From positions 186,001 through 250,000 of the forward strand of contig CAKVEC010000002.1 in assembly GCA_934728255.1 (NCBI GenBank): a stretch of DNA of 64,000 nucleotides. The letters run 5' to 3'. This document shows positions 16,414 to 25,261 of the stretch, in pieces. The translations under genes and the position numbers were made by a program. The notes under the pieces are model-generated. The model was not told the origin of the DNA and made no database searches. It saw only the letters and a program-made list of their open reading frames with translations. Position 1 is the stretch's first letter, and each line of letters begins with the position of its first letter. This DNA is from an uncultured Bacteroidales bacterium. GTDB taxonomy: Bacteria; Bacteroidota; Bacteroidia; Bacteroidales; Paludibacteraceae.

Positions 16414-19212
16414 ATGAAACACACTTTTCTTTTTGCTGCCATTCTCGCATGGGCAGTATCCTTTTCGGTACAGGCAATGGATTTCGACCCAGATACGCGC
16501 TACTCGCGCGAGGTGATTGATGCCTGTCTGTACCATTTCAACGCCAACGGAACAGCCGCCGGTTTTGCGCAATATGATGCCAACGGCACATTGATTAGCA
16601 AAACTGAATCCGGACGCGGTTTCGACTATGTACCCGGACTGGTGGCAAAAGCCGTGTTGGAGGCTATCGACTATTATCAGGACTCCGCTTTTGTGGCACC
16701 GTGGTACTACAGTATGGCGGCGTATGGCAACCAATATGCAACCAAAGACCACAGCAAGAGCAACACCTTGGACGACCTGAACGCCTGCAAACTCTATTTC
16801 GGGTTGGCAGACTTGAGCAAGCCCGGAGCGAAATTTGCCAATGCGACTACGTATGCCAACTGCCAAACAGCGAAAACAAGCGCCCTCAAAGGCTTGGAAA
16901 ACTACGACCAAACCTACCGTATTTCATCCGAGATCTCCAAAGCCTTCTGCGGAAACGACACCTACACAGGCGGTTGGTGGCACAAGAACAGTTATCAGAA
17001 CGAGATGTGGTGCGACGGGCAGTATATGGGTCCTGCCCTGTTGGCACAACTGCTGCACGACGACAAGACTTTTACCGGCAAGACCGAAACCGAGTGCTGG
17101 GACATCATCGCCCGCCAGTTCACGATGATATGGAGCAAACTATGGGACGCCGACAAACAATTGCTCTACCATGCTTTCTCTGCCGTGCCTGCCAATGATT
17201 CCTATTGGGCAGACCAAACGAAAGGCGCGCATTATGGTGTGTCTGCTGAGTTTTGGGCACGTGCCGAGGGCTGGTACTTCCTTGCACTGATAGATGTATT
17301 GGAACTGATGCCGTCCTCCCACCCGCAGTATGCCGTATTGCGCAGGTATCTCAATCAGATGGCACAAGGGTTGGCGGTTCGTCAGGATGCCGCCACGGGT
17401 TGCTGGTGCCAGTTGCTGCAATACGCCAACGGGGTAACGCCTGCGGGGTGCAGCCGAGCCAACTATTTGGAGTCATCGGGTTCGGCATTGTTCGTAGCCG
17501 GTTTTCTCAAAGGGCAACGTCTCGGCTTGTTTGACAGCGATTACAGCGAAGTTGCCCGGAAAGGCTACCGGGGACTGGTTGAGCAGTTTCTGGTAAAGAA
17601 CCAGGGCGGCAATACGTATGCACTCATCCAGAGTTGTGCGTCCGCAGGGTTGAGCAATGACAGAAAAGGCGATGCCAATTATTATCTGTCGGAAAAAAAC
17701 GACACCAAGATTGCCACCCCCACCGAAGGCAAAGTATTAGGGGCGTTTATCCTTGCTGCGGTAGAGTACGAGCGGGCATATATGGCGACACAGACGGTCG
17801 CCAAACCCGTGCAGAACACCATTGCACGCACCTACACTGCCGACCACACCACCAATTTCTCCAACCCCGAGCGCGGCTTTTACCAGCAAATAGAGCAGGT
17901 GGTAACCGCAGACGGGAAGAGCAACCTCAGCGACCACTATTTCACTGACGGAAAGGCTGCAGGACGCTCTTTGTTACTACGTCTGTACTATCTGAATAAT
18001 TTCCGCAACGTGGCTCTCCCGCAGGCGGTATTGGACGAGATAACCGCCGATATGGCGAAATTCCGCGCCAACGGGTTCAAGTGTATCCTCCGCTTTGCTT
18101 ACACCAACGAGGCATACGACGACAAGAGCAAAAACCAAGATGCCTCGCCTGCTATCTGGCAGCAGCACCTGTCGCAACTCAAACCCGTACTGCAAGCCAA
18201 TGCGGACGTTATATATGTAGTGCAAGCGGGGTTCCTCGGAGTATGGGGTGAATGGTACTATTCCGGTCAGGGTATCGGTTCGGCTATTCCCCAAGCCACC
18301 AAGAAAAACCTGATCGGTTGGCTATTAGATGCCGTACCCGCCTCACGATGCGTACAACTGCGCACCCCGCTGTTCAAGACCGACTATGTCAGCGATGCCG
18401 TTGCGCTGACCGCTGCAACAGCATGGAAGCAAGATGCACGTTCCCGCCTCGGGCACCACAACGATGCGTTCTGCAACGGAGCCGACAATATGGGTACCTA
18501 CACCGATGTAGCAACCGACAAAGCCTACCTCGCGCAAGAGTGCCTCTATGTGCCCAATGGCGGCGAGACGAACATCGAAACCGGCAATGCCTCCAACTAC
18601 GCCAACTATGGCACGGGAGCCAAAGCCGCAGACGAAATGAAACGGCTGCATTATTCGTACCTCAATTATGAATATAGTGAATATGCCACCAACCAATGGA
18701 AAAAAGAGACTGACGGTTCGGGCAGTTCGTACTACGATATTATGGCACGCCAAATGGGATACCGCTTTGTACTCACCGACGGCACCTATCCTACCCAAGC
18801 CACCGCAGGCAAGACGATGCAGATCTCGTTCAAAATCAACAATACGGGATATGCCCCGCTCTACAACGAGCGACACGCCTACATCGTTCTGAAATCAGCC
18901 GACAACACCTATTCCGTACCGCTGCAATCCGACCCGCGCAGTTGGCAACCCGATGCCACAACCACTATCACTGAGACGCTCACACTGCCCGCAGATATGG
19001 CGGCCGGCACCTATAGTCTGTATCTCCACCTGCCCGATGCCGACAGCCGCATTGCCGCCAATCCCGCCTACGCCGTGCGGTTGGCAAACACCGACATATG
19101 GGATTCCACCACGGGTTACAACAATCTCAATGCGCAGATAACCATTGCTCCCGCCGCGTCATCGGAAGAGGACACGGGTTCTTGCAACTGCCTCAATCTG
19201 ACATTTTTTTAG
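16414..19212 (+). CDS. GH105-like unsaturated uronyl hydrolase fused to DUF4874/DUF4832 glycosidase-like module
   Basis: 932 residues from the ATG at 16414 (MKHTFLFAAILAWAVSFSVQ, a signal peptide). An in-frame ATG at 16345 is rejected because it precedes the -7 box. Residues about 25-460 match the (alpha/alpha)6 GH88/GH105 fold, with QNEMWCDGQYMGPALLAQLL, HYGVSAEFWARAEGWYFLAL and SSGSALFVAGFLKGQ. Such enzymes remove the unsaturated uronic acid that pectate or rhamnogalacturonan lyases leave at the non-reducing end. Residues about 490-930 (TNFSNPERGFYQQIE, VQAGFLGVWGEWYYSG) match DUF4874 followed by DUF4832, a TIM-barrel-like module of unknown activity. No T9SS sorting domain is visible at the C-terminus. 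The neighbouring uxaB and uxaA support a pectin-derived uronate role. Confidence 0.87.
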   Translation: MKHTFLFAAILAWAVSFSVQAMDFDPDTRYSREVIDACLYHFNANGTAAGFAQYDANGTLISKTESGRGFDYVPGLVAKAVLEAIDYYQDSAFVAPWYYSMAAYGNQYATKDHSKSNTLDDLNACKLYFGLADLSKPGAKFANATTYANCQTAKTSALKGLENYDQTYRISSEISKAFCGNDTYTGGWWHKNSYQNEMWCDGQYMGPALLAQLLHDDKTFTGKTETECWDIIARQFTMIWSKLWDADKQLLYHAFSAVPANDSYWADQTKGAHYGVSAEFWARAEGWYFLALIDVLELMPSSHPQYAVLRRYLNQMAQGLAVRQDAATGCWCQLLQYANGVTPAGCSRANYLESSGSALFVAGFLKGQRLGLFDSDYSEVARKGYRGLVEQFLVKNQGGNTYALIQSCASAGLSNDRKGDANYYLSEKNDTKIATPTEGKVLGAFILAAVEYERAYMATQTVAKPVQNTIARTYTADHTTNFSNPERGFYQQIEQVVTADGKSNLSDHYFTDGKAAGRSLLLRLYYLNNFRNVALPQAVLDEITADMAKFRANGFKCILRFAYTNEAYDDKSKNQDASPAIWQQHLSQLKPVLQANADVIYVVQAGFLGVWGEWYYSGQGIGSAIPQATKKNLIGWLLDAVPASRCVQLRTPLFKTDYVSDAVALTAATAWKQDARSRLGHHNDAFCNGADNMGTYTDVATDKAYLAQECLYVPNGGETNIETGNASNYANYGTGAKAADEMKRLHYSYLNYEYSEYATNQWKKETDGSGSSYYDIMARQMGYRFVLTDGTYPTQATAGKTMQISFKINNTGYAPLYNERHAYIVLKSADNTYSVPLQSDPRSWQPDATTTITETLTLPADMAAGTYSLYLHLPDADSRIAANPAYAVRLANTDIWDSTTGYNNLNAQITIAPAASSEEDTGSCNCLNLTFF

Positions 19213-19266
19213 AAACGCCCCGAAAAACCACATATCAATTTTTCCACATATTGTGGCATTTTGTAC

Positions 19267-19297
19267 TTGTACAAGCAAAGGAAACGCTGTAACTTTG
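19267..19297 (+). promoter_or_regulatory. Promoter for uxaB
   Basis: TTG (19267-19269), 20 nt, TAACTTTG (19290-19297). An imperfect palindrome around TTGTACAAG sits at the -33 box. Confidence 0.65.
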
Positions 19298-19346
19298 CAG
19301 CGTTATATTTGCATATATATGTATGCACAATGTGCATAGAACAGTT

Positions 19347-19412
19347 AGGTGGATGTCAGGTGGATAAGCCGTCTATCCTATAACCAACATATAACCATCC
19401 TATAACAAAATC
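19347..19412. repeat. 11-nt arrays in the uxaB leader
   Basis: AGGTGGATGTC and AGGTGGATAAG form one pair (19347-19368). TATAACCAACA, TATAACCATCC and TATAACAAAAT form a triplet (19380-19412). Both lie between promoter and start codon, so they are transcribed. Confidence 0.75.
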
Positions 19413-19445
19413 AAGCAAATAAAAAACTACTAACACATAATCATT

Positions 19446-20930
19446 ATGAAAAAAGCACTTAACAAACTGACTGCTCCAAAGAGCGTTGCACCCGAAAGAA
19501 TTATCCAGTTCGGCGAAGGAAACTTCCTCCGCGCGTTTGTCGATTGGATCATCTGGAATATGGATGCCAAGACCAATTTCAACGGTTCCGTAGTGGTGGT
19601 TCAGCCTATCGAACGCGGTATGGTGGACTGGCTCAACGGTCAGGATTGTTTGTATCACGTCAATCTGCAAGGTCGCCTGAACGGCGAGGCAGTCAATTCG
19701 CTGGAGCGTATTGATGTTATCTCCCGCGCCTTGAATCCCTATTCGCAGAATGCGGCATTTATGGCTTTGGCAGACCAACCCGAGATCCGTTTCGTTATCT
19801 CCAATACCACCGAGGCAGGTATCACCTTCGATCCCGCTTGCAAGTTCACCGATGCTCCCGCAAGCAGTTACCCCGGCAAGTTGGTGCAACTCCTCTACCG
19901 CCGCTACAAGACGTTCAACGGCGATCCGAAGAAAGGTCTTATCCTGATGCCTTGCGAGTTGATTTTCCTCAACGGACACCACCTCAAAGAGTGCATCTAC
20001 CAGTATATCGAACTTTGGAAAGAAGACCTCGGAGTTGACTACGAAGGCTTTAAGGAGTGGTTTACCAAGTACAACTATGTCTGCGCCACCCTCGTGGATC
20101 GTATTGTGCCGGGCTTCCCCCGCAAAGATATTGCGGCTATCCAGGAGAAAGTGGGCTATGCGGACAACCTCGTGGTACAAGCCGAGATTTTCCACCTTTG
20201 GGTCATCGAGAAACCGGAGAATATGTCTATCGAGGAGTTGCGCGAGGAGTTCCCCGCAGAGAAAGCGGGTCTGCACGTGCTGATTGCCGAGAGCGAGAAA
20301 CCCTACCACGAGCGCAAAGTAACGCTGCTCAACGGTCCGCACACCGTTCTCTCGCCGGTGGCTTACCTAAGCGGTATCAACATCGTGCGCGACGCTTGCA
20401 ACGACCCTGTTATCGGCAAATACATCCACAAGGTGCAGTTCGAGGAGTTGATGGAGACCCTCAACCTGCCAATGGACGAACTGCGCCAGTTCGCAACCGA
20501 TGTACTGGAGCGTTTCAACAACCCGTATGTGGATCATCAGGTTACCTCGATTATGCTCAACTCGTTCCCGAAATTCGAGACCCGCGACCTGCCCGGCTTG
20601 AAGACCTACCTCGAGCGCAAGGGGCATTTGCCGAAGGGCTTGGTTCTCGGTCTGGCGGCTATCATCACCTACTACAAAGGCGGTACACGTGCTGACGGTG
20701 CACCTATCCAACCCAACGACGCACAAGAGATTATGGACTTGCTCACCCAACTCTGGGCTACGGGCGACACCCGCAAAGTGGCAGAAGGCGTACTCGGTGC
20801 AACCGACGTCATCTGGAAAGAGAGCAAGCAGGACCTCAATGAGATCCCCGGCTTGACCGATATGGTAGAGGGCTTCCTCAACGACATTCAGTCGAAAGGC
20901 ATGGTCGAGACCGTCAAATCGATTCTCTGA
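19446..20930 (+). CDS. uxaB: Tagaturonate reductase (altronate oxidoreductase)
   Basis: 494 residues of the mannitol dehydrogenase superfamily. It reduces D-tagaturonate to D-altronate with NADH in cytoplasmic galacturonate catabolism. Evidence is the start QFGEGNFLRAFVDWIIWNMD (nucleotide-binding end of the fold), the segment FVISNTTEAGITFDP, the catalytic-domain segment TLLNGPHTVLSPVAYLSG and length typical of UxaB. The gene is followed by a strong terminator and then uxaA, the next enzyme of the pathway. UxaC and the 2-keto-3-deoxygluconate kinase and aldolase are not in the window. Confidence 0.95.
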   Translation: MKKALNKLTAPKSVAPERIIQFGEGNFLRAFVDWIIWNMDAKTNFNGSVVVVQPIERGMVDWLNGQDCLYHVNLQGRLNGEAVNSLERIDVISRALNPYSQNAAFMALADQPEIRFVISNTTEAGITFDPACKFTDAPASSYPGKLVQLLYRRYKTFNGDPKKGLILMPCELIFLNGHHLKECIYQYIELWKEDLGVDYEGFKEWFTKYNYVCATLVDRIVPGFPRKDIAAIQEKVGYADNLVVQAEIFHLWVIEKPENMSIEELREEFPAEKAGLHVLIAESEKPYHERKVTLLNGPHTVLSPVAYLSGINIVRDACNDPVIGKYIHKVQFEELMETLNLPMDELRQFATDVLERFNNPYVDHQVTSIMLNSFPKFETRDLPGLKTYLERKGHLPKGLVLGLAAIITYYKGGTRADGAPIQPNDAQEIMDLLTQLWATGDTRKVAEGVLGATDVIWKESKQDLNEIPGLTDMVEGFLNDIQSKGMVETVKSIL

Positions 20931-20952
20931 TTCTATAATTAGGAGTATCTAT

Positions 20953-20984
20953 AAAGGGAGGAGCCGACTACTCCTCCCTTTTTG
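20953..20984 (+). terminator. Rho-independent terminator between uxaB and uxaA
   Basis: Stem AAAGGGAGGAG (20953-20963), loop CCGACTA, stem CTCCTCCCTTT (20971-20981) running into further T. It suggests that uxaA is transcribed partly or wholly from its own start. Confidence 0.9.
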
Positions 20985-21061
20985 AAACGATAAACGCTTT
21001 TAACTTTTTAACTTATTCAACTACTCCTAAACTTCTCAACCCATAAACTAATAAACTAACA

Positions 21062-22543
21062 ATGACAAATATACTAAAAATCAATCCTGCCGACAATGTC
21101 GTAGTGGCAATTCTGCCGCAGAAGAAAGGCGATATCATAGAGGTGGACGGACGCAAAATAACCGTCCTCGAAGATGTTCCCGCCGGGCATAAAATTGCTA
21201 TCTGCGACCTCCACAAAGGTGAGAACGTGATCAAATACGGTTTCCCTATCGGGCACGCTATGGAGGACAAGCCTGCCGGTTCGTGGATGAACGAACACAA
21301 CATAAAGACCAATCTTGCGGGTCTGCTTTCCTACGAGTATCACCCCAAAGAGGTGGTGCTGTCTATCCCCGACGAGCACCGCACGTTTATGGGCTACCGC
21401 CGCAAAGACGGGCAGGTGGGTATCCGCAACGAGGTGTGGATTATCCCTACCGTGGGGTGCGTGAACGGTATCGTAACCAAGTTGGCAGAGCGTCTGCGCC
21501 AAGAGACAGGCGCGGACAACATCTTCGCTTTCCCGCACAACTACGGCTGTTCGCAACTCGGCGACGACCACGAGAACACCAAGAAGATACTGCGCGATAT
21601 GGTGCATCACCCCAATGCAGGAGCGGTTTTGGTGGTCGGTCTCGGTTGCGAGAACAACCAGCCCGACATCTTTGAGCAGTTCTGCGGCGAGTACGACCAC
21701 GAGCGTGTGCGGTTTGTAGTGAGTCAGAAGATCGAGGGCGACGAGGTGGAGTATTGTATGCCCATCTTGCGCAAACTATACGAGAAAACCACCCGTGATG
21801 AGCGTGTTGCCTGTCCGTTGGGCGAACTGCGTGTAGGTCTCAAATGCGGTGGTTCGGACGGTTTTTCGGGTATCACCGCCAATCCGCTGCTGGGTGTATT
21901 CTCCGATTATCTGGTAGCACAGGGCGGCACCACGGTGCTGACCGAAGTACCGGAGATGTTCGGCGCGGAGACGATACTGATGGATCGATGTGCCAACCGC
22001 GAACTATTCGACCAAACGGTACATCTCATCAACGATTTCAAGGACTATTTCCTTTCGCACGGCGAGCCCGTCGGCGAGAACCCCAGCCCCGGTAACAAAG
22101 CGGGCGGTATCTCCACCCTCGAGGACAAAGCCCTCGGTTGCACGCAGAAATGCGGCAAGTCGTTGGTACGCGGCGTACTGCCCTATGGCGAGCGCTTGCA
22201 GGTGAAAGGGCTGAACCTGCTTTCCGCACCGGGTAATGACCTCGTTGCCGCCACGGCACTGGCTTCGGCGGGCTGCCATATCGTCCTTTTTACCACAGGG
22301 CGCGGCACGCCGTTCGGCACGTATGTACCGACAATGAAAGTCAGCACCAACTCGGGCCTCTATCACAACAAACCCCGCTGGATCGATTTCAACGCAGGCG
22401 TTATCGCCGAGGGCGAACCGATGGAAGAGGTGGCAAAACGCTTCACCGACTATGTCATCGCTGTTGCCAACGGCACACCGACCAACAATGAGAAGAACGG
22501 CTACCACGAGATAGCCATCTTCAAAACCGGCGTAACGCTGTAA
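21062..22543 (+). CDS. uxaA: Altronate dehydratase
   Basis: 493 residues. It dehydrates D-altronate to 2-keto-3-deoxy-D-gluconate in the cytoplasm. The N-terminal about 95 residues form the SAF domain (INPADNVVVAILPQKKGDII, PAGHKIAICDL, KYGFPIGHA). The catalytic part begins near MGYRRKDGQVGIRNEVWIIP and has the Cys-rich segments FPHNYGCSQLGDD, GLGCENNQ and GLKCGGSDGFSG, consistent with a metal-dependent dehydratase. Length is normal for fused UxaA. It follows uxaB by 131 nt, which contains the uxaB terminator. Confidence 0.96.
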   Translation: MTNILKINPADNVVVAILPQKKGDIIEVDGRKITVLEDVPAGHKIAICDLHKGENVIKYGFPIGHAMEDKPAGSWMNEHNIKTNLAGLLSYEYHPKEVVLSIPDEHRTFMGYRRKDGQVGIRNEVWIIPTVGCVNGIVTKLAERLRQETGADNIFAFPHNYGCSQLGDDHENTKKILRDMVHHPNAGAVLVVGLGCENNQPDIFEQFCGEYDHERVRFVVSQKIEGDEVEYCMPILRKLYEKTTRDERVACPLGELRVGLKCGGSDGFSGITANPLLGVFSDYLVAQGGTTVLTEVPEMFGAETILMDRCANRELFDQTVHLINDFKDYFLSHGEPVGENPSPGNKAGGISTLEDKALGCTQKCGKSLVRGVLPYGERLQVKGLNLLSAPGNDLVAATALASAGCHIVLFTTGRGTPFGTYVPTMKVSTNSGLYHNKPRWIDFNAGVIAEGEPMEEVAKRFTDYVIAVANGTPTNNEKNGYHEIAIFKTGVTL

Positions 22544-22610
22544 GCCGGGGCAAAGCAGCATACACCCCGAGTCTGAATTGGGTGCGGTTGAATGCATATT
22601 GCGAGAAAGA

Positions 22611-22642
22611 TTTGTGTATGTCAGCAAAAAAACGTACCTTTG
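22611..22642 (+). promoter_or_regulatory. Promoter for recA
   Basis: TTTG (22611-22614), 20 nt, TACCTTTG (22635-22642), 37 nt before the ATG. No LexA-like box is evident. Confidence 0.8.
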
Positions 22643-22678
22643 CGGAACAAATAGTAAAAAGAACACAACTAACAGATT

Positions 22679-23689
22679 ATGGCAGAAGAAAAGAAACAGC
22701 CGTCGGCAGACAAACTGAAAGCCCTGCAGTTGGCAATGGCGAAGATAGACAAAGACTTCGGCAAGGGTGCGATAATGAAACTCGGCGATGACAAGATAGA
22801 AGATATTCCTGTTATTCCGACGGGCAGTATCGGTCTGAACCTTGCCCTCGGTGTGGGCGGTTACCCGCGCGGACGTGTGATAGAGATATACGGTCCCGAG
22901 TCGTCGGGTAAGACTACGCTTGCCATTCACGCAATGGCAGAGGTGCAGAAACAGGGCGGTATTGCCGCTATCATCGATGCCGAGCATGCGTTCGACCGTT
23001 TCTACGCCGAGAAACTCGGTATGGATACCGACAACCTGCTGATTGCGCAACCCGACTGCGGCGAGCAGGCACTGGAGATAGCCGACGAATTGATACGCTC
23101 ATCGGCTGTAGATCTGGTGGTAATCGACTCGGTGGCAGCACTGACCCCGAAAGCCGAAATAGAAGGCGACATGGGCGATAACAAACTCGGTTTGCAGGCA
23201 CGACTGATGTCGCAGGCATTGCGCAAACTGACCGCCACCATCAACAAAACGCAGACCACGTGTATATTTATCAACCAGTTGCGCGAGAAGATCGGTGTAA
23301 TGTTCGGCAACCCGGAGACTACCACTGGCGGTAATGCACTGAAGTTCTATGCCAGTGTGCGTCTTGACATTCGCAAGATAGGGCAGATAAAAGACGGTGA
23401 CGAGATTCTGGGCAACCAAGTGCGCGTAAAGATTGTAAAGAACAAGGTGGCACCTCCGTTCAAGAAAGCCGAGTTCGACCTGATGTTCAACGAAGGTATA
23501 TCGAAAGTGGGCGAGATAATCGACCTTGGTGTAGAGAACGGTATTCTAAAGAAATCGGGTAGTTTCTACAGTTACGGCGACACCAAGATCGGGCAAGGAC
23601 GCGACAATGTTAAAAAACTGCTTCGCGAAAACCCCGACCTGATGGACGAGTTAGAAGCAAAGATAATGGAGACTATCAAACAGAAATAA
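22679..23689 (+). CDS. recA: Recombinase RecA
   Basis: 336 residues. ATP-dependent strand exchange protein for homologous recombination and DNA repair. It has Walker A GPESSGKTT, the segment AAIIDAEHAFDRFYAEKLG, Walker B-type VDLVVIDSVAAL, and loop L2 region with FINQLREKIGVMFGNPETTTGG. The C-terminus (ENPDLMDELEAKIMETIKQK) is of ordinary length. It is monocistronic, with its own promoter and a terminator 17 nt after the stop. Confidence 0.99.
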   Translation: MAEEKKQPSADKLKALQLAMAKIDKDFGKGAIMKLGDDKIEDIPVIPTGSIGLNLALGVGGYPRGRVIEIYGPESSGKTTLAIHAMAEVQKQGGIAAIIDAEHAFDRFYAEKLGMDTDNLLIAQPDCGEQALEIADELIRSSAVDLVVIDSVAALTPKAEIEGDMGDNKLGLQARLMSQALRKLTATINKTQTTCIFINQLREKIGVMFGNPETTTGGNALKFYASVRLDIRKIGQIKDGDEILGNQVRVKIVKNKVAPPFKKAEFDLMFNEGISKVGEIIDLGVENGILKKSGSFYSYGDTKIGQGRDNVKKLLRENPDLMDELEAKIMETIKQK

Positions 23690-23705
23690 TTGACTTTTTA
23701 CGACG

Positions 23706-23746
23706 GACAATGTACAATTTGAAACAGGTTGTACATTGTCTTTTTT
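23706..23746 (+). terminator. recA terminator
   Basis: Stem GACAATGTACAA (23706-23717), 11-nt loop, stem TTGTACATTGTC (23729-23740), six T. The start codon of the next gene is only 5 nt behind the T run. Confidence 0.95.
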
Positions 23747-23750
23747 ATAT

Positions 23751-25259
23751 ATGGATTCCGTACAACTCATATTATCTCCCCGCGAAGCACACGAAGCCGA
23801 GCAGAAATACCGTATAGTAAAGCGTTCGGTGGACGCACGGCAACGGGAACTAAAAGTACTGCTTACCATTCTTGTGGACACAGAGGGGCGCAAAGTGGAG
23901 CGCGAGGCTCCCATACCGCTCTATGAACCGCCACATTTCCAAGATGTACACCACGCAGACCATACGGCTGTGATTGTCGGTGCGGGTCCGGCGGGGCTAT
24001 TTGCCGCCCTGACGCTGTTGGAGTATGGTATCCGTCCGATCATCTACGAGCGGGGAAAAGAGGTGAGTGCACGCAAAGTGGATATAGCCCGATTGAACCG
24101 CAATCAGGGTCTGAATACAGAGAGCAACTACTGCTTCGGCGAAGGCGGAGCAGGGACATTCTCCGACGGCAAACTATTCAGCCGCAGCAAGAAGCGCGGG
24201 AATATGCAGCGGGTGATGGAACTGTTCCACTATTTCGGAGCCAAAGACAATGTGCTCTATGAGGCGCACGCACATATCGGCAGCGACAAACTGCCCTCTA
24301 TCATCCGTGCAATGCGCGAGTGTATCATCGCCCACGGCGGCGAGATACACTTTGAGACCTGTGTGGATGAGATGATGTTTCATACTTTGCGGGAAAGCGG
24401 GTTGCCGATAGTTCTCTCTATCGGACACTCGGCACACGACACGTATCGTATGTTGCTGTCAGAGGGGGTATGCCTTGAACCGAAAGGCTTTGCGATGGGC
24501 GTGCGGGTGGAGCACCCACAGGCGTTGATCAACCGATTGATGTATCATAATCCGCCGCAAGAGATTATAGATCTGGTGGGCAATGCGTCCTACTCGTTGG
24601 TTACGCAGGTGCAAGGACGCGGTGTCTATTCGTTCTGTATGTGTCCGGGTGGGCATATCGTGCCTGCGGGCAGCAGTGCGGAGAGTTGTGTGGTAAACGG
24701 AATGTCCGCCAGTCATCGCAACTCGCCGTACGCCAACTCGGGAATGGTGGTGGAGATACGCCCCGAAGACGTAATCAATGCACAATGCATAATGCATAAT
24801 GCGCAATGTATTCCGACCTTGGAGTTTCAGGAGTGGCTGGAGCACGAGGCGTTCTTGCACGGCGCACCCGAAAGCCAGGCACCGGCACAGCGGTTGAGAG
24901 ATTTTGTTGAAGGGCGGCAGAGCCGCGACCTGCCCGCTTGCAGTTACTTGCCGGGAGTGGTATCGAGCCGCTTGGACGAATGGTTGCCAACACAGATAGG
25001 CACACGCTTGCAGCAGGGTTTCCGCGATTTCGACCGCAAATACCGTGGTTTTCTCACCAATGAGGCGGTTATTCTCGGCGTGGAAAGCCGCAGCAGCAGT
25101 GCCGTCCGTATCCCGCGCGACCCAGAGACGCTGCAATCGGTTTCTACTCCGAATCTCTATCCTTGCGGCGAAGGTGCAGGATATGCGGGAGGCATCACTT
25201 CTTCGGCTCTCGATGGTATCAACGCCGCACTCAAAATAGCCGAAAAATATAATCTGTAG
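23751..25259 (+). CDS. FAD-dependent dehydrogenase (COG2509-type NAD(P)/FAD oxidoreductase)
   Basis: About 502 residues from the ATG at 23751 (MDSVQLILSPREAHEAE). A TTG at 23736 inside the recA terminator is rejected. An N-terminal about 80-residue domain precedes the FAD-binding fold, whose dinucleotide motif is VIVGAGPAGLFAALTLLEYG. Further segments typical of the family are NYCFGEGGAGTFSDGKLFSR and a C-terminal PCGEGAGYAGGITSSALDG. The substrate is not known. At about residues 342-353 a five-unit 7-nt repeat (24774-24808) is read in frame as INAQCIMHNAQC, which looks inserted. No promoter lies between the terminator and the start, so expression may depend on read-through. The next gene starts 2 nt after the stop. 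Confidence 0.9.
   Translation: MDSVQLILSPREAHEAEQKYRIVKRSVDARQRELKVLLTILVDTEGRKVEREAPIPLYEPPHFQDVHHADHTAVIVGAGPAGLFAALTLLEYGIRPIIYERGKEVSARKVDIARLNRNQGLNTESNYCFGEGGAGTFSDGKLFSRSKKRGNMQRVMELFHYFGAKDNVLYEAHAHIGSDKLPSIIRAMRECIIAHGGEIHFETCVDEMMFHTLRESGLPIVLSIGHSAHDTYRMLLSEGVCLEPKGFAMGVRVEHPQALINRLMYHNPPQEIIDLVGNASYSLVTQVQGRGVYSFCMCPGGHIVPAGSSAESCVVNGMSASHRNSPYANSGMVVEIRPEDVINAQCIMHNAQCIPTLEFQEWLEHEAFLHGAPESQAPAQRLRDFVEGRQSRDLPACSYLPGVVSSRLDEWLPTQIGTRLQQGFRDFDRKYRGFLTNEAVILGVESRSSSAVRIPRDPETLQSVSTPNLYPCGEGAGYAGGITSSALDGINAALKIAEKYNL
24774..24808. repeat. In-frame 7-nt tandem array inside the FAD dehydrogenase gene
   Basis: Five units (ATCAATG, CACAATG, CATAATG, CATAATG, CGCAATG), 35 nt. The same unit occurs in intergenic arrays at 53251, 61275 and 63036. 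Confidence 0.93.
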
Positions 25260-25261
25260 AA

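Noticed and set aside
19446..20930. uxaB considered as mannitol dehydrogenase
   Set aside because: The N-terminal QFGEGNFLRAFVDW and the neighbouring altronate dehydratase fit tagaturonate reductase.
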